This document shows, in pieces, positions 18,151 to 26,694 of a stretch of 64,000 nt of DNA. A model generated the notes under the pieces. It saw only the letters and a program-made list of their open reading frames with translations, was not told where the DNA came from and searched no databases. Each line of letters starts with the position of its first letter. Position 1 is the first letter of the stretch. This DNA is from Paractinoplanes rishiriensis (GTDB lineage Bacteria; Actinomycetota; Actinomycetes; Mycobacteriales; Micromonosporaceae): the NCBI RefSeq assembly GCF_016862375.1, contig NZ_BOMV01000089.1, positions 51,301 to 115,300 on the forward strand, read 5' to 3'. A program made the position numbers and the translations under genes.

Positions 18151-18179
18151 ATATCCGACCGCAGCGACCGTCATCGCAA
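18151..18179 (-). promoter_or_regulatory. Predicted promoter of the esterase operon
   Basis: On the minus strand a -35 TTGCGA (18174-18179) and a -10 GGATAT (18151-18156) are separated by 17 bases, giving a leader of about 75 bases before the ATG at 18067. The surroundings (18100-18215) are clearly AT-richer than the genes. Confidence 0.5.
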
Positions 18180-18253
18180 AATATGAACGTCACTCAAAAA
18201 AGTTGTTGTCCCCCGCCGGCTGAAGCCTCGCCGGGCCGCGGACAGACGAGCGA

Positions 18254-18289
18254 CGCGGCCGCCGGCCCAGGGGAGGACCGGCGGCCGCG
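18254..18289 (-). terminator. GC-rich hairpin terminator after the neprosin gene
   Basis: A perfect 12-base-pair inverted repeat (18254-18265 with 18278-18289, 12-base loop) begins about 20 bases past the neprosin stop. No U tract follows on this strand, as often in actinobacteria. Confidence 0.7.
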
Positions 18290-18309
18290 CTGCTTTCGTC
18301 AGGTCCGGG

Positions 18310-19302
18310 TCAGCAGCCGGGGCCGCCGTACCGGGCGGTCCGGGCGCTGAGGCCGGCGACGTCGAATCCGGTGTAAGCCGGGCTCTCCGACCAGGTCATC
18401 GCCGAGGTGGTGCCGCCGACGTTGGAGGTCGAGGCGATGTACGCGCCGCTGGAGGCCGAGCCGATCACCCCGTCGCCCATGTCGGTGCAGGTCGGGTCGT
18501 TGTCCGCGTTCACCTGGCCGACGGCGTGGCTGGTGTCGTTGTTGGTGAAGGTGGTGACCGTCGGTGATGCTCCGGTCCAGTTCGAGCCGGCGAAGTAGCC
18601 GACCCAGTCGCCGACGCCGGTGGTGGTGCCGAACCACACCCACCAGTCGCCGTTGAAGTACTGGATGCCGCAGCGCTGGAACACGTTCGTGCTGAGCACG
18701 GTGCCGTGGTTGTGGGTCGTGTTGGCGGCGTTGTCGGTGAAGCCGGTGCCCCAGCCGAGGAACGAGCCGTTCACCCAGGCGCTGACGAACAGGTGCGTCT
18801 GGGTGTTGCCGAAGACGCTCTGGTTGACCGCCCAGCCGCACTCGACGATCTGCCGTGCGCTGTTGACGCTCTTCTCCACCGCGATCTCGGTCAGCGTGTA
18901 GTTGTCCGAGGCGGCGGTGTCCAGGACCGGCGCCTCCACCTCCAGGTTCGCGTAGAACCCGGTCGGCAGGGTGCCGGTGTGCCCGTCCACGCCGCCGTCG
19001 TGGAAGGTGCAGCCGGGGCACAGCGCGAAGGAGCCAGCCTTGGTGCGTGGTCGCGGTGGGGCCGGCGGGGTCTTCGGGCCCTTGACGCCCGGGACGGGCT
19101 TGTCGTTGGCGTTCTTCCGGGGTGCTTTGGTCCAGTTCTCCGGGAGGCTGGCCGGGGTGGTGCGCTCCCAGCTCAGCACCTCCTCGTTGGTGGGGTCCGA
19201 CGAGCCGGCGGCGTTGGCCGTGGCCGGCGCGGCCAGACCGGCCAGCATCGCGAGGGCGCCGACGAGCAGCGCGGCGCGCAACTTATGGGTCAGGTTAGAC
19301 AC
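18310..19302 (-). CDS. Secreted neprosin-domain protein (putative glutamic prolyl endopeptidase)
   Basis: Secreted protein of 330 residues starting with GTG behind a GGAGGA ribosome site. The signal peptide (about 1-32) is followed by a Pro/Lys-rich propeptide-like stretch (about 45-90) and a neprosin (DUF239) domain (about 90-330). Family marks are FYANLEVEAPVL, IVECGWAVNQSVFGNTQTHLFVSAWVNG and YFNGDWWVWFG. The Glu in VECGW aligns with the first catalytic Glu of plant neprosin; I cannot place the second with certainty. The plant family digests proline-rich and gluten-like proteins at acid pH. It neighbours plant-polysaccharide esterases, which suggests use on plant material. Confidence 0.8.
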   Translation of the reverse strand: MSNLTHKLRAALLVGALAMLAGLAAPATANAAGSSDPTNEEVLSWERTTPASLPENWTKAPRKNANDKPVPGVKGPKTPPAPPRPRTKAGSFALCPGCTFHDGGVDGHTGTLPTGFYANLEVEAPVLDTAASDNYTLTEIAVEKSVNSARQIVECGWAVNQSVFGNTQTHLFVSAWVNGSFLGWGTGFTDNAANTTHNHGTVLSTNVFQRCGIQYFNGDWWVWFGTTTGVGDWVGYFAGSNWTGASPTVTTFTNNDTSHAVGQVNADNDPTCTDMGDGVIGSASSGAYIASTSNVGGTTSAMTWSESPAYTGFDVAGLSARTARYGGPGC

Positions 19303-19542
19303 CTTCGTCCTCCAAGGACTCGCGGCCGAGGCCGGGGAGCGAGTGGTAAGTCGAGGGAAGCCGAGCGGCGAGTCATGTTACGGGAGCGGACCGGCGTGCG
19401 GAGTAATAGACCGGACAGGATGGATATGTGATTGACGTGTTGCGGCGCCGCGGCGGTCAGCAGTTCGGCGCGATGCTGGCGCCGGGCCACCCACCACATC
19501 GGTCAGGCCTCCAGGCACGCCGGCGGCGGGCGTACCGCCAAA

Positions 19543-21195
19543 TCAGAGACGCAGCGCGCCCGGCGCAGAAGGCGGAACCACCGGATGGTTCGGGAGTACC
19601 GCGGCGACCGGCCGGTACGGGTCTCCAAGAGCGGGACGCGGGTCCGGATCGCCGTGATTGGGCCACATCGCGACCGCCCGCTCGGCCAGGGCGGTGATCG
19701 TCAGGGACGGGTTGACGCCCAGGTTGGCGGCCACCGCGGCGCCGTCGATCACGTGCAGGCCGGGGTGGCCGTAGAGGCGGTGGTACGGGTCGATCACGCC
19801 GTGGGACGGGTCGGCGCCGATCGCGCAACCGCCGATGAAGTGGCCGGTCACCGGGCGGCCGATCAGTTCGGTGGCGGCGCCCAGCGGGACGCCGTCGATC
19901 TCGCGGGCCACCCGGCGGGCCACGTCGTGGGCGGCCGGCACCCAGACCGGGTTGGGCTCGCCGACGCCGGGGCGGCTCCGCAGACGCCGGCCCAGCAGGC
20001 CGCGGCGGGTGTGCAGGGTGATCGAGTTGTCCAGCGGCTGCATGCCGAGGATCACGATGGTCTGCTCGGACCAGCGCCGCGGGCTGACCAGCAGGCGCAG
20101 GTTGCGGCGGTCGCGGATCAGCTCGCGCAGGCCGGCCCGCAGCCGGGAGCGGCCGCCGGTGTCGTCGATCAGCACGGTGGACAGCAGGGCCAGCAGGTTG
20201 CTGCCGGGGCCGTAGCGGACCGGCTCGATGTGGGTGGCCGGATCGGGGTGGATCGAGGAGGTGATGGCCACGCCGTGGCTGAAGTCGGCGTCCCGGCGGC
20301 GGGTCCGGGCGCCGAGGATCGACTCGGAGTTGGTGCGGCTGAGTTCGCCGAGGCGGGGGGAGACGCGCGGCAGGCGGCCGCGGTCGCGCAGGCGGAACAG
20401 CAACCGCTGGGTGCCTAGGGCACCGGCGGCGAAGACGACCTGGCCGGCGGTCAGGTTGCGGTGGGTGATTCCGCCGGTTTTGCGGGTACGCACGGCGAAT
20501 CCGCCGCCGGCCAGCGGGCGCACGTCGGTGACGGTGGTGAGCGGGCGGACCTCGGCGCCCGCCTGTTCGGCCAGGTGCAGGTAGTTCTTGGTCAGCGTGT
20601 TCTTGGCGCCCACCCGGCAGCCGGTCATGCAGGAGCCGCACAGCGTGCAGGGGTTGCGCGCCGGGCCGGCGCCGCCGAAGAACGGGTCCGCGGTGTCCCG
20701 TTCGAAGAGCACGCCCACCGGCGTGGGCCGGTAGGTGTGGCCGACGCCCATCTCGTCGGCGACCGCGCGCAAGGCCCGGTCGGCCGCCGTCTCGACCGGG
20801 TTGGTGGTCACCCCCAGCATCCGCCTGGCTTGGTCGTACGCCGCGGTGAGCTCGCGTTTCCAATCCGTGATCATTGACCACTGTGGATCGTTGAAGAAGG
20901 CGTCGGGCGGCTCGTAGAGTGTGTTCGCGTAGCCGAGTGACCCGCCGCCCACCCCGGCGCCGGACATCACCATGGCGTGGGGGAGCAGGGTGAGGCGCAG
21001 GATGCCGTAACAACCGATGGCCGGTGCGTAGAGATAGCGGCGCAGCCGCCACGAGGTGCGGGCGAACTCGTCGTCCGCGAACCGGCGGCCGGCCTCGAGG
21101 ACCGCCACCCGGTAACCCTTCTCGGTCAGGCGCAGCGCGCTCACGCTGCCGCCGAAGCCGGATCCGATGATGACGACGTCGAAGTCATGCGCCAT
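19543..21195 (-). CDS. GMC-family FAD oxidoreductase (cholesterol oxidase-like)
   Basis: Flavoenzyme of about 550 residues. The FAD-binding Rossmann motif FDVVIIGSGFGGSVSALRLTEKGYRVAVLEAGRRF opens the protein, and the C-terminal GMC block includes GHFIGGCAIG and HVIDGAAVAANLGVNPSLTITALAERA. A Cys-rich insert (NPCTLCGSCMTGC, about 200-212) resembles the motif of ChoD-type sterol oxidases. It oxidises an alcohol to a ketone or aldehyde, probably on a sterol-like or alicyclic substrate. The start could be ATG 21195 or ATG 21210. It is divergent from an alpha/beta hydrolase and a Baeyer-Villiger monooxygenase, which would act on its product. Confidence 0.87.
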   Translation of the reverse strand: MAHDFDVVIIGSGFGGSVSALRLTEKGYRVAVLEAGRRFADDEFARTSWRLRRYLYAPAIGCYGILRLTLLPHAMVMSGAGVGGGSLGYANTLYEPPDAFFNDPQWSMITDWKRELTAAYDQARRMLGVTTNPVETAADRALRAVADEMGVGHTYRPTPVGVLFERDTADPFFGGAGPARNPCTLCGSCMTGCRVGAKNTLTKNYLHLAEQAGAEVRPLTTVTDVRPLAGGGFAVRTRKTGGITHRNLTAGQVVFAAGALGTQRLLFRLRDRGRLPRVSPRLGELSRTNSESILGARTRRRDADFSHGVAITSSIHPDPATHIEPVRYGPGSNLLALLSTVLIDDTGGRSRLRAGLRELIRDRRNLRLLVSPRRWSEQTIVILGMQPLDNSITLHTRRGLLGRRLRSRPGVGEPNPVWVPAAHDVARRVAREIDGVPLGAATELIGRPVTGHFIGGCAIGADPSHGVIDPYHRLYGHPGLHVIDGAAVAANLGVNPSLTITALAERAVAMWPNHGDPDPRPALGDPYRPVAAVLPNHPVVPPSAPGALRL

Positions 21196-21224
21196 GGCGT
21201 ACGGTGACATCGTTGTTGGCGGGC

Positions 21225-21244
21225 TGTCAATAAGTGTCGATAAA
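21225..21244. promoter_or_regulatory. Tandem 10-base repeat in the GMC/hydrolase divergent region
   Basis: TGTCAATAAG (21225-21234) is immediately followed by TGTCGATAAA (21235-21244), in the only AT-rich stretch between the two divergent genes. It may be a regulator site; the second copy also provides a -10-like GATAAA with a TTGGCG 17 bases upstream (21216-21221). Confidence 0.4.
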
Positions 21245-21255
21245 TGGAGGCGTCC

Positions 21256-22017
21256 GTGAACCACCACCGCCGCGGCAGTGGCAGCCCGATCGTGCTGATC
21301 CACGGCATCGGGAGTCGCTGGCAGGTGTGGTCGCCGCTGCTCGACCGGCTCGCCGAACAGCACGAGGTGATCGCGCTGGACCTGCCCGGGTTCGGTGACA
21401 CCCCGCCGGACGGCGGCTCGGGCTCGGTGCCGTACCTGGCCGACCGGGTGGCCGCCTTCCTGCGCGAGATCGGCGTGCAGCGGCCCGCGGTGGGCGGCAG
21501 TTCGCTGGGCGGCGGCATCGCGCTCGAACTCGGCCGGCGCGGCCTGGCCCGCTCGGTGGTCGCGTTCTCGCCGGTCGGGTTCTTCACCCGGGCCGAGGCC
21601 ACCTGGTGCCGGGCGGTGGTCACCGCGGCCCGGGCCGGCGGCACCGCGCTCGGCCCGGCGCTGCCCGCGCTGATGCGCACCCGGCCGGGCCGGACCGCGC
21701 TGTGCGGCCTGTTCTACGGCAAGCCGGCCGAGCTGTCGCCGGACGACTGCGTGGCCGACGCCCGGGCCCTGATCGCCGCGCCCGGTTTCGCCAAGGCCCG
21801 CCGCCGGCTGGGGCGCTGGCGGCTCACCGAGGAGCCGACCGGGCTGCCGGTGACCATCGCCTGGGGCGACCGTGACCTGGTGCTTCCCATCCGGCAGGCG
21901 CAGCGCGCCCGGCAGGTGCTGCCGCACGCCCGGCACGTACGCCTCAACGGCTGCGGGCACCTGCCGTTCGCGGACGATCCGCGCACCTGCGCGCGCCTGC
22001 TGCTGGAGGCATCCTGA
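21256..22017 (+). CDS. Alpha/beta hydrolase (esterase/lactonase-like)
   Basis: Hydrolase of 253 residues. The oxyanion region is PIVLIHGIGS, the nucleophile Ser sits in VGGSSLGGGIALELG, the acid in WGDRDLVLP and the His in NGCGHLPF. The GTG at 21256 is chosen because GGAGG precedes it by five bases; an ATG at 21244 would add four residues. A Baeyer-Villiger monooxygenase starts 40 bases downstream on the same strand, and a GMC oxidase is divergent. The natural partner role is to cleave the ester or lactone made by the monooxygenase. Confidence 0.88.
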   Translation: MNHHRRGSGSPIVLIHGIGSRWQVWSPLLDRLAEQHEVIALDLPGFGDTPPDGGSGSVPYLADRVAAFLREIGVQRPAVGGSSLGGGIALELGRRGLARSVVAFSPVGFFTRAEATWCRAVVTAARAGGTALGPALPALMRTRPGRTALCGLFYGKPAELSPDDCVADARALIAAPGFAKARRRLGRWRLTEEPTGLPVTIAWGDRDLVLPIRQAQRARQVLPHARHVRLNGCGHLPFADDPRTCARLLLEAS

Positions 22018-22018
22018 T

Positions 22019-22050
22019 CTATTGGCACAATGCCAATAGGCTGCTACGTT
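22019..22050 (+). promoter_or_regulatory. Promoter with perfect palindromic operator before the monooxygenase
   Basis: A perfect inverted repeat of two 9-base arms, CTATTGGCA and TGCCAATAG, with a 3-base centre (22019-22039) sits just after the hydrolase stop. It contains a -35 TTGGCA (22022-22027), followed after 17 bases by a -10 TACGTT (22045-22050); the ATG lies 8 bases on, so the message may be leaderless. A protein bound to the palindrome would block the -35. Confidence 0.6.
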
Positions 22051-22057
22051 CGGCGGC

Positions 22058-23494
22058 ATGAACCCGCGCGTGGTGATCATCGGGGCCGGGCTCGGCGGGA
22101 TCGCCGCCGCCGTCGCGCTGGTCCGTGCGGGGTTCGACGACGTGCTGCTGCTGGAGAAGGCGGACCGGGTCGGCGGGGTGTGGAGGGACAACGTCTACCC
22201 GGGGTGCGCCTGCGACGTGCCGGCGCCGCTCTATTCGTACTCGTTCGCGCTCAACCCCGAGTGGTCCCGGCGCTTCCCGCCGCACCAGGAGATTCTGGCG
22301 TACGCGGAACGCACCGCCGACCGGCACGGCATCACTTCCCGGGTCCGGTTCGGCACCGAGGTCACCGGCGCGACCTGGGACGACGCGTCGAACGTCTGGC
22401 GGGTGGCCACCGCCGGCGGCACCGAATACGTGGCGGACGTGCTGGTGCCCGCGGCCGGCCAGCTGAGCCGGCCGGCCATGCCCAGCCTGCCCGGTGCGGA
22501 CTCGTTCGCCGGCACCGCCCTGCACACTGCCCGGTGGGACCCGGACCTGGCGATCGAGGGCCGCCGGGTCGGGGTGATCGGCACCGGGGCCAGCGCCATC
22601 CAGCTGGTGCCGGCGATCGCGGGCCGGGCCGCGCACGTGACCGTGTTCCAGCGCACCGCCCCGTGGACGCTGCCCAAGCCGAACCGCCGCTACGGCGCCG
22701 CCCGCAGGCTCGCCTACCGCCGGGTGCCCGCGCTGATGCGGCTGCCCCGGGCCCTCACCTGGGCGATGACCATCGTGACCGGGCACGCGATCATCGGCGG
22801 CCGGGCGGCGGGGGCGTTCCTGCGCGGGGTCTCCACGGCGCAGCGGCGCTGGCAGGTGCGCGACCGGGGGCTGCGGGAACGGATCACCCCGGCCGAGCCG
22901 ATGGGCTGCAAGCGGGTGCTGTTCACCAGCGACTGGCTGCCGACGCTGGCCCGCCCGGACGTCTCGCTGGTCACCGAGAAGATCGTTTCACTCTTTGCGG
23001 GCGGCGTCCGCACTGCCGACGGCACTGATCACAATCTGGACGTTCTGGTCTATGCGACCGGCTTCGCGGCCACCGAGTTCCTGGCCCCGATGACCATCAC
23101 CGGGCGCGGCGGCGTCGCCCTGGCCGAACGATGGCGCGACGGCGCGTACGCGTACCTGGGCCTTGTTGTTCCGGGTTTTCCCAACCTGTTCCTGATCTAC
23201 GGCCCGAACACCAACACGGGCAACACCTCGGTGCTCTACTTCCACGAGACGCAGGCGGCCTATCTGGTGCAGGCGGTGCGGCGGATCGCGGGGTCCGGGG
23301 CGGCCCTGGAGGTGCGCCCCGAACTCACCGCGACCTACGACGCCGAGATCCAGCGGCGGCTGGCCGGCAGCGTGTGGACCGGCTGCCAGAGCTGGTACCG
23401 CAACGCCACCGGCCGGATCGTCACCAACTGGCCGGGCATGGCGGCCGAGTACCGCCGCCGGACGTCCCGGCTCCAGCGCACGGACTATCTGTAG
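22058..23494 (+). CDS. FAD-dependent Baeyer-Villiger-type monooxygenase
   Basis: Flavin monooxygenase of 478 residues. The FAD motif is VVIIGAGLGGIAAAVAL, with LLLEKADRVGGVWRDNVYPGCACD following. The NADPH motif is VGVIGTGASAIQLVPAI (about 170-186). The Baeyer-Villiger fingerprint FxGxxxHxxxW is present as FAGTALHTARWD (about 151-162). It inserts oxygen next to a ketone to give an ester or lactone using NADPH and O2. Its own promoter with a palindromic operator lies in the 40-base gap after the hydrolase gene. The combination with hydrolase and GMC oxidase suggests breakdown of an alicyclic or steroid alcohol. Confidence 0.9.
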   Translation: MNPRVVIIGAGLGGIAAAVALVRAGFDDVLLLEKADRVGGVWRDNVYPGCACDVPAPLYSYSFALNPEWSRRFPPHQEILAYAERTADRHGITSRVRFGTEVTGATWDDASNVWRVATAGGTEYVADVLVPAAGQLSRPAMPSLPGADSFAGTALHTARWDPDLAIEGRRVGVIGTGASAIQLVPAIAGRAAHVTVFQRTAPWTLPKPNRRYGAARRLAYRRVPALMRLPRALTWAMTIVTGHAIIGGRAAGAFLRGVSTAQRRWQVRDRGLRERITPAEPMGCKRVLFTSDWLPTLARPDVSLVTEKIVSLFAGGVRTADGTDHNLDVLVYATGFAATEFLAPMTITGRGGVALAERWRDGAYAYLGLVVPGFPNLFLIYGPNTNTGNTSVLYFHETQAAYLVQAVRRIAGSGAALEVRPELTATYDAEIQRRLAGSVWTGCQSWYRNATGRIVTNWPGMAAEYRRRTSRLQRTDYL

Positions 23495-23508
23495 CTATCC
23501 GGCTGTAG

Positions 23509-24678
23509 TTATCCGGCGTCCGGTGCCACGAACACCGGCAGCTTCTTTTCGAAGAGGCGGGCGAACTTCAAAGTCGGGTGTACGCCGCGCGAGCGGACGG
23601 CCAGGTCGGCACCCCAGTCGGCGGCGCGCATCCGCTGGTTGGGCGTGCCGTGGTGGTTCGGGTCCTCGAAGAAGCAGTCCCCGATGTTGTAGAACGTCTC
23701 GAGCACCTTGCGCGAACGGTGCCAGCGCAGGTTGTCGCCCTTGCGGTGGGAGACGTAGTAGGAGCCGAAGCTGTCCGCCATCAGCTCGGTGCGGCGGGTC
23801 GCCTCCGGCCCGGTCAGCGGCGACTCGAACAGGTTGCGCTGGAACTGGATGTGGTGCCCGTACTCGTGCCCGAGCACCGCGTTCGGCGCCACGTCGGACA
23901 GCCCGATGGCCCGGAAACCCTCGAGCATGCCGTCGCCCATCAGCACCTTGTTGGTCGGCACGCCGACGCCCGGGATCTCCTCGCCCAGCGAGTCGTACGC
24001 GAACGCGTTGAAGGTGAACAGCGGGTGGTCACCGTGGTCGTACTGCGGCTGGTCGACGATGACCGCGAGCGCGGCGGCCACCTCGGCCGCTTCCGCCTCG
24101 GGCAGTTCCAGGGCCAGCGTCAGCAACCGGGTCATCCGGGCGGTGTCCAGCAGCACGCTGCCGTGCGCCGGCACCAGCTCGATGCCGGAGCCGTCGATGT
24201 CCCAGAACCGCTTCATGGTCCGGAACGAGCGCTGCAGCTTGCCGGTGTACTCGCCGTCCATGCCGAAGAACCGCTCCCGGGCCGGCTCGGGGAACAGCAG
24301 GGCGTCCAGGAACACCAGGTTGAGGGTGAGCACGAGCAGGACGTTCTCGACGTCGTCGGCGGTCCAGTCCGCGATGCTGGCGTCCAGCCACCGGAACAGC
24401 TCGGTGTCCTCGCAGACGTAGTCGTCCGGGTCGATCACATTTTCGGCGAGCTCCCGCAGGTCGCCGTCGGTGACGTTGAGCCGGTCCTCGAGCGCGGCGA
24501 TCCGGGCCCGGTGGTTGGCCGGCAGCAGCTGCGCGATCCGCTCCCGCAGCTTGCGGTCGCGCTCCGTGGTGGTGCTGGCGGCCACCGGCGCGGCGCTCGC
24601 CGCCGGCACCGGCGCGACGGTCAGTCCGATTGCGACCGTGGCGATCAGAGCCACCGGCCAGGACAGAGTTTTTCGCAT
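23509..24678 (-). CDS. Secreted zinc metalloprotease (HExxH)
   Basis: Secreted protein of 389 residues with a signal peptide (MRKTLSWPVALIATVAIGLT, cleavage about 30). The zinc site is VLGHEYGHHIQFQ, and ELMADSFGSYY about 25 residues later supplies the usual third ligand Glu. No transmembrane segment other than the signal is visible. I do not recognise a named subfamily; the layout resembles uncharacterised actinobacterial neutral zinc metallopeptidases. It ends against the monooxygenase gene with a 14-base tandem duplication across the two stop codons. A lipoprotein gene lies 22 bases upstream and may be co-transcribed. Confidence 0.82.
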   Translation of the reverse strand: MRKTLSWPVALIATVAIGLTVAPVPAASAAPVAASTTTERDRKLRERIAQLLPANHRARIAALEDRLNVTDGDLRELAENVIDPDDYVCEDTELFRWLDASIADWTADDVENVLLVLTLNLVFLDALLFPEPARERFFGMDGEYTGKLQRSFRTMKRFWDIDGSGIELVPAHGSVLLDTARMTRLLTLALELPEAEAAEVAAALAVIVDQPQYDHGDHPLFTFNAFAYDSLGEEIPGVGVPTNKVLMGDGMLEGFRAIGLSDVAPNAVLGHEYGHHIQFQRNLFESPLTGPEATRRTELMADSFGSYYVSHRKGDNLRWHRSRKVLETFYNIGDCFFEDPNHHGTPNQRMRAADWGADLAVRSRGVHPTLKFARLFEKKLPVFVAPDAG

Positions 24679-24700
24679 GCCGCCAAGCTATCGCCGGGAG

Positions 24701-25222
24701 TCAATGGGTGTGCGGCTCGACGCAGCCGAACTCCGGGTTCGCGCCGCGGACCTCGACCAGCACGCGTTCCGGCCGCACGTCTCCGATGAGGCAGCCGAAC
24801 TCGGCGGACTGCACCGCGAAGAAGGCGCCCTCCGGCGGGGTGCTCGCGGTCCACCACTCCGGCACCCGCATCGGCGTGACGATCAGCGTGTCCGGGTCGG
24901 CGCCCAGATCGAGGAGCACCTCGCGGGTCTCGGTGGGCCGGAAGTCGCCGGCCTTCCGCAGCTTCTCCAGCCTGGGTTTCAGCTGCCCGGCCAGCTTTTC
25001 GCCGGCCCGCTTCTGCGCGGCGGTCAGTTCGGCGCGCTGCTTCCAGGCGTTGTTGTCGGCGTGGTTGGGCGCGGCGTCGCCCGGCCCGGCCGGGGTGGGC
25101 AGGAGGAATGGCGACGGGCTGCCCTCCGCCGGAGTCGCCGCCCCCGTCCCCGTCCCCGGGGACGCGCAGCCGAACGAGAGCACGGCTACCGCCGCCATCC
25201 ACCAACCGACGTGCCCCCGCAT
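24701..25222 (-). CDS. Small secreted lipoprotein
   Basis: Predicted lipoprotein of 173 residues. The N-terminal hydrophobic signal ends in a lipobox-like VLSFGC (Cys about 19), followed by a Gly/Pro/Thr-rich tether (about 20-50). A charged helical part (AWKQRAELTAAQKRAGEKLAG) leads into a beta-rich C-terminal domain with two further cysteines (EFGCLIG, EFGCVE). I do not recognise the family. It sits directly upstream of the secreted metalloprotease, in the same orientation. Confidence 0.7.
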   Translation of the reverse strand: MRGHVGWWMAAVAVLSFGCASPGTGTGAATPAEGSPSPFLLPTPAGPGDAAPNHADNNAWKQRAELTAAQKRAGEKLAGQLKPRLEKLRKAGDFRPTETREVLLDLGADPDTLIVTPMRVPEWWTASTPPEGAFFAVQSAEFGCLIGDVRPERVLVEVRGANPEFGCVEPHTH

Positions 25223-25259
25223 CGCCGACCCCCGTCCCCGCGGTCCTTCGGGGCGGATC

Positions 25260-25544
25260 TTACGACCCGGTGTCCAGAGCGGGCGCCCGGTCGGCCCACC
25301 AGCCGACGGCGCGGGCCGCGAACGCGGGCACGTCCACGTGGTCCGGGTCGAGGCCGTAGTGGTCCTCGATCTCGTCGGCCAGGAAGTCGGCGATGTCGTC
25401 CGCGTCCGCGCCGTCGGCCAGCTCGGCGAGCAGCGGCCCGACCAGGCAGTCGTACTCGTCGTCCGCGCCGGTGCCGGCGAAGTCCCACTCGTTCAGCATC
25501 CGGCGCAGGTCCGTCATCCAGGACGCGACCGGGTGGCGTGGCAT
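25260..25544 (-). CDS. Hypothetical acidic protein
   Basis: Small protein of 94 residues beginning MPRHPVASWMTDLRRMLNEWDF, rich in Asp/Glu (ELADGADADDIADFLADEIEDHYG) and ending in WWADRAP. It has no signal or membrane segment. The ATG at 25544 has GAGG about ten bases upstream; a TTG at 25580 would add 12 residues. Family not recognised. It is divergent from the winged-helix gene at 25591. Confidence 0.6.
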   Translation of the reverse strand: MPRHPVASWMTDLRRMLNEWDFAGTGADDEYDCLVGPLLAELADGADADDIADFLADEIEDHYGLDPDHVDVPAFAARAVGWWADRAPALDTGS

Positions 25545-25590
25545 GCCGGAGATCCTCGGCTGCTTCCGGTTTTTCTGCAACGATTGCGCG

Positions 25591-26694
25591 GTGCGTCACG
25601 TGTCCGACGACGAGCGCCGGGCCCGGCTGGCGGTCCGGCACGCGCTGGCGGTGCCCGCGCCGACCCCGGCGGCCGCCACCACGGCGATGACCGTCCTGCA
25701 CGCCACCGAGCCGGCCACGGTCTACCTGTCCTGCTGGGCCCGCGTCGCCGGCTTCCGGCCCGCCGATCTCGACCGCGCGCTCTACACCGACCGCGCGCTG
25801 GTGAAGCAACTGGCGATGCGGCGCACGCTGTTCGTGTTCCCGCGCGACCTGCTGCCGGCCGTGTGGCCGAGCGCGTCCGCCCGGAGCGCCGCCCTCGAAC
25901 GAGCCCACGCGCTGCGCTGCGACCCGGACTGGCTGGACGTGGCCCGCGCCGCGGTACTGGCGGCGCTGGCCGGCGGTGGCCGCACCACTCCGGAGATCCG
26001 CCGGGCCGCGCCGCTGTTGGACAAGCCACCCACCGACATGTGGCCGGCCTACCGAGTCCTCAACAACCTGGGCCTGACCGCCGACATAGTGCGCGGCGAG
26101 AACACCGGCGGCTGGCACACGGCCCGCCCGCGTTGGACCCTGATGCAGCACTGGCTGGGCACCGTCCCACCGTCCCTGACCCCCGACGAGGGCTACCGCG
26201 AGATAGTGCGGCGCTGGCTGCACACGTTCGGCCCCGGCACCGAGGAGGACATCGTGTGGTGGCTGGGCTCCACCAAGGCAGCCGTACGCGCGGCACTGGC
26301 CACCCTGGCGGCGGAGCCGGTGTCCCTGGACGGCGGCGAAACCGGCTGGCTGCTGCCGGACGACCTGGACCCGGTCCGCTCGCCGCCCCCGTGGGCCGCC
26401 CTGCTGCCGGTCCTCGACCCGACCGTGATGGGCTGGAAGGGCCGCGACTTCTACCTGGGCCCACATCGCGCCCAGCTCTTCGACACCCGTGGCAACGCCG
26501 GCACGACCGCGTGGGTGGACGGCCGGGTGGTCGGCTGCTGGGTCCAGAACCCGTCCGGCGTCGTCCAGCTGCGGCTGCTGGAGCCGGTGTCCGGGCCGGA
26601 GTCCCGGGCGCTGGCCACTGAGGCGGCCCGCTTGACCGAGTGGCTCGACGGCTTCCGGGTCGGCGCGGTCTACCGGTCCCCGGCCATGTCCTGA
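25591..26694 (+). CDS. Winged-helix DNA-binding protein (HTH_42 / AlkZ-like)
   Basis: Cytoplasmic protein of 367 residues of the winged-helix HTH_42 family that includes the AlkZ/YcaQ DNA glycosylases. Diagnostic stretches are ALYTDRALVKQLAMRRTLFVFP near the N-terminus and LLPVLDPTVMGWKGRDFYLG with VDGRVVGCWVQ near the C-terminus. AlkZ relatives unhook DNA crosslinks, but many homologues are uncharacterised; I cannot confirm the catalytic motif. The start is GTG 25591 (a second GTG is at 25600). No clear partner gene. Confidence 0.8.
   Translation: MRHVSDDERRARLAVRHALAVPAPTPAAATTAMTVLHATEPATVYLSCWARVAGFRPADLDRALYTDRALVKQLAMRRTLFVFPRDLLPAVWPSASARSAALERAHALRCDPDWLDVARAAVLAALAGGGRTTPEIRRAAPLLDKPPTDMWPAYRVLNNLGLTADIVRGENTGGWHTARPRWTLMQHWLGTVPPSLTPDEGYREIVRRWLHTFGPGTEEDIVWWLGSTKAAVRAALATLAAEPVSLDGGETGWLLPDDLDPVRSPPPWAALLPVLDPTVMGWKGRDFYLGPHRAQLFDTRGNAGTTAWVDGRVVGCWVQNPSGVVQLRLLEPVSGPESRALATEAARLTEWLDGFRVGAVYRSPAMS

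Noticed and set aside
19543..22191. An 882-codon version of the GMC oxidase gene
   Set aside because: The extra 5' part lies antisense to the alpha/beta hydrolase and has no similarity to the family; the FAD motif fixes the start near 21195-21210.
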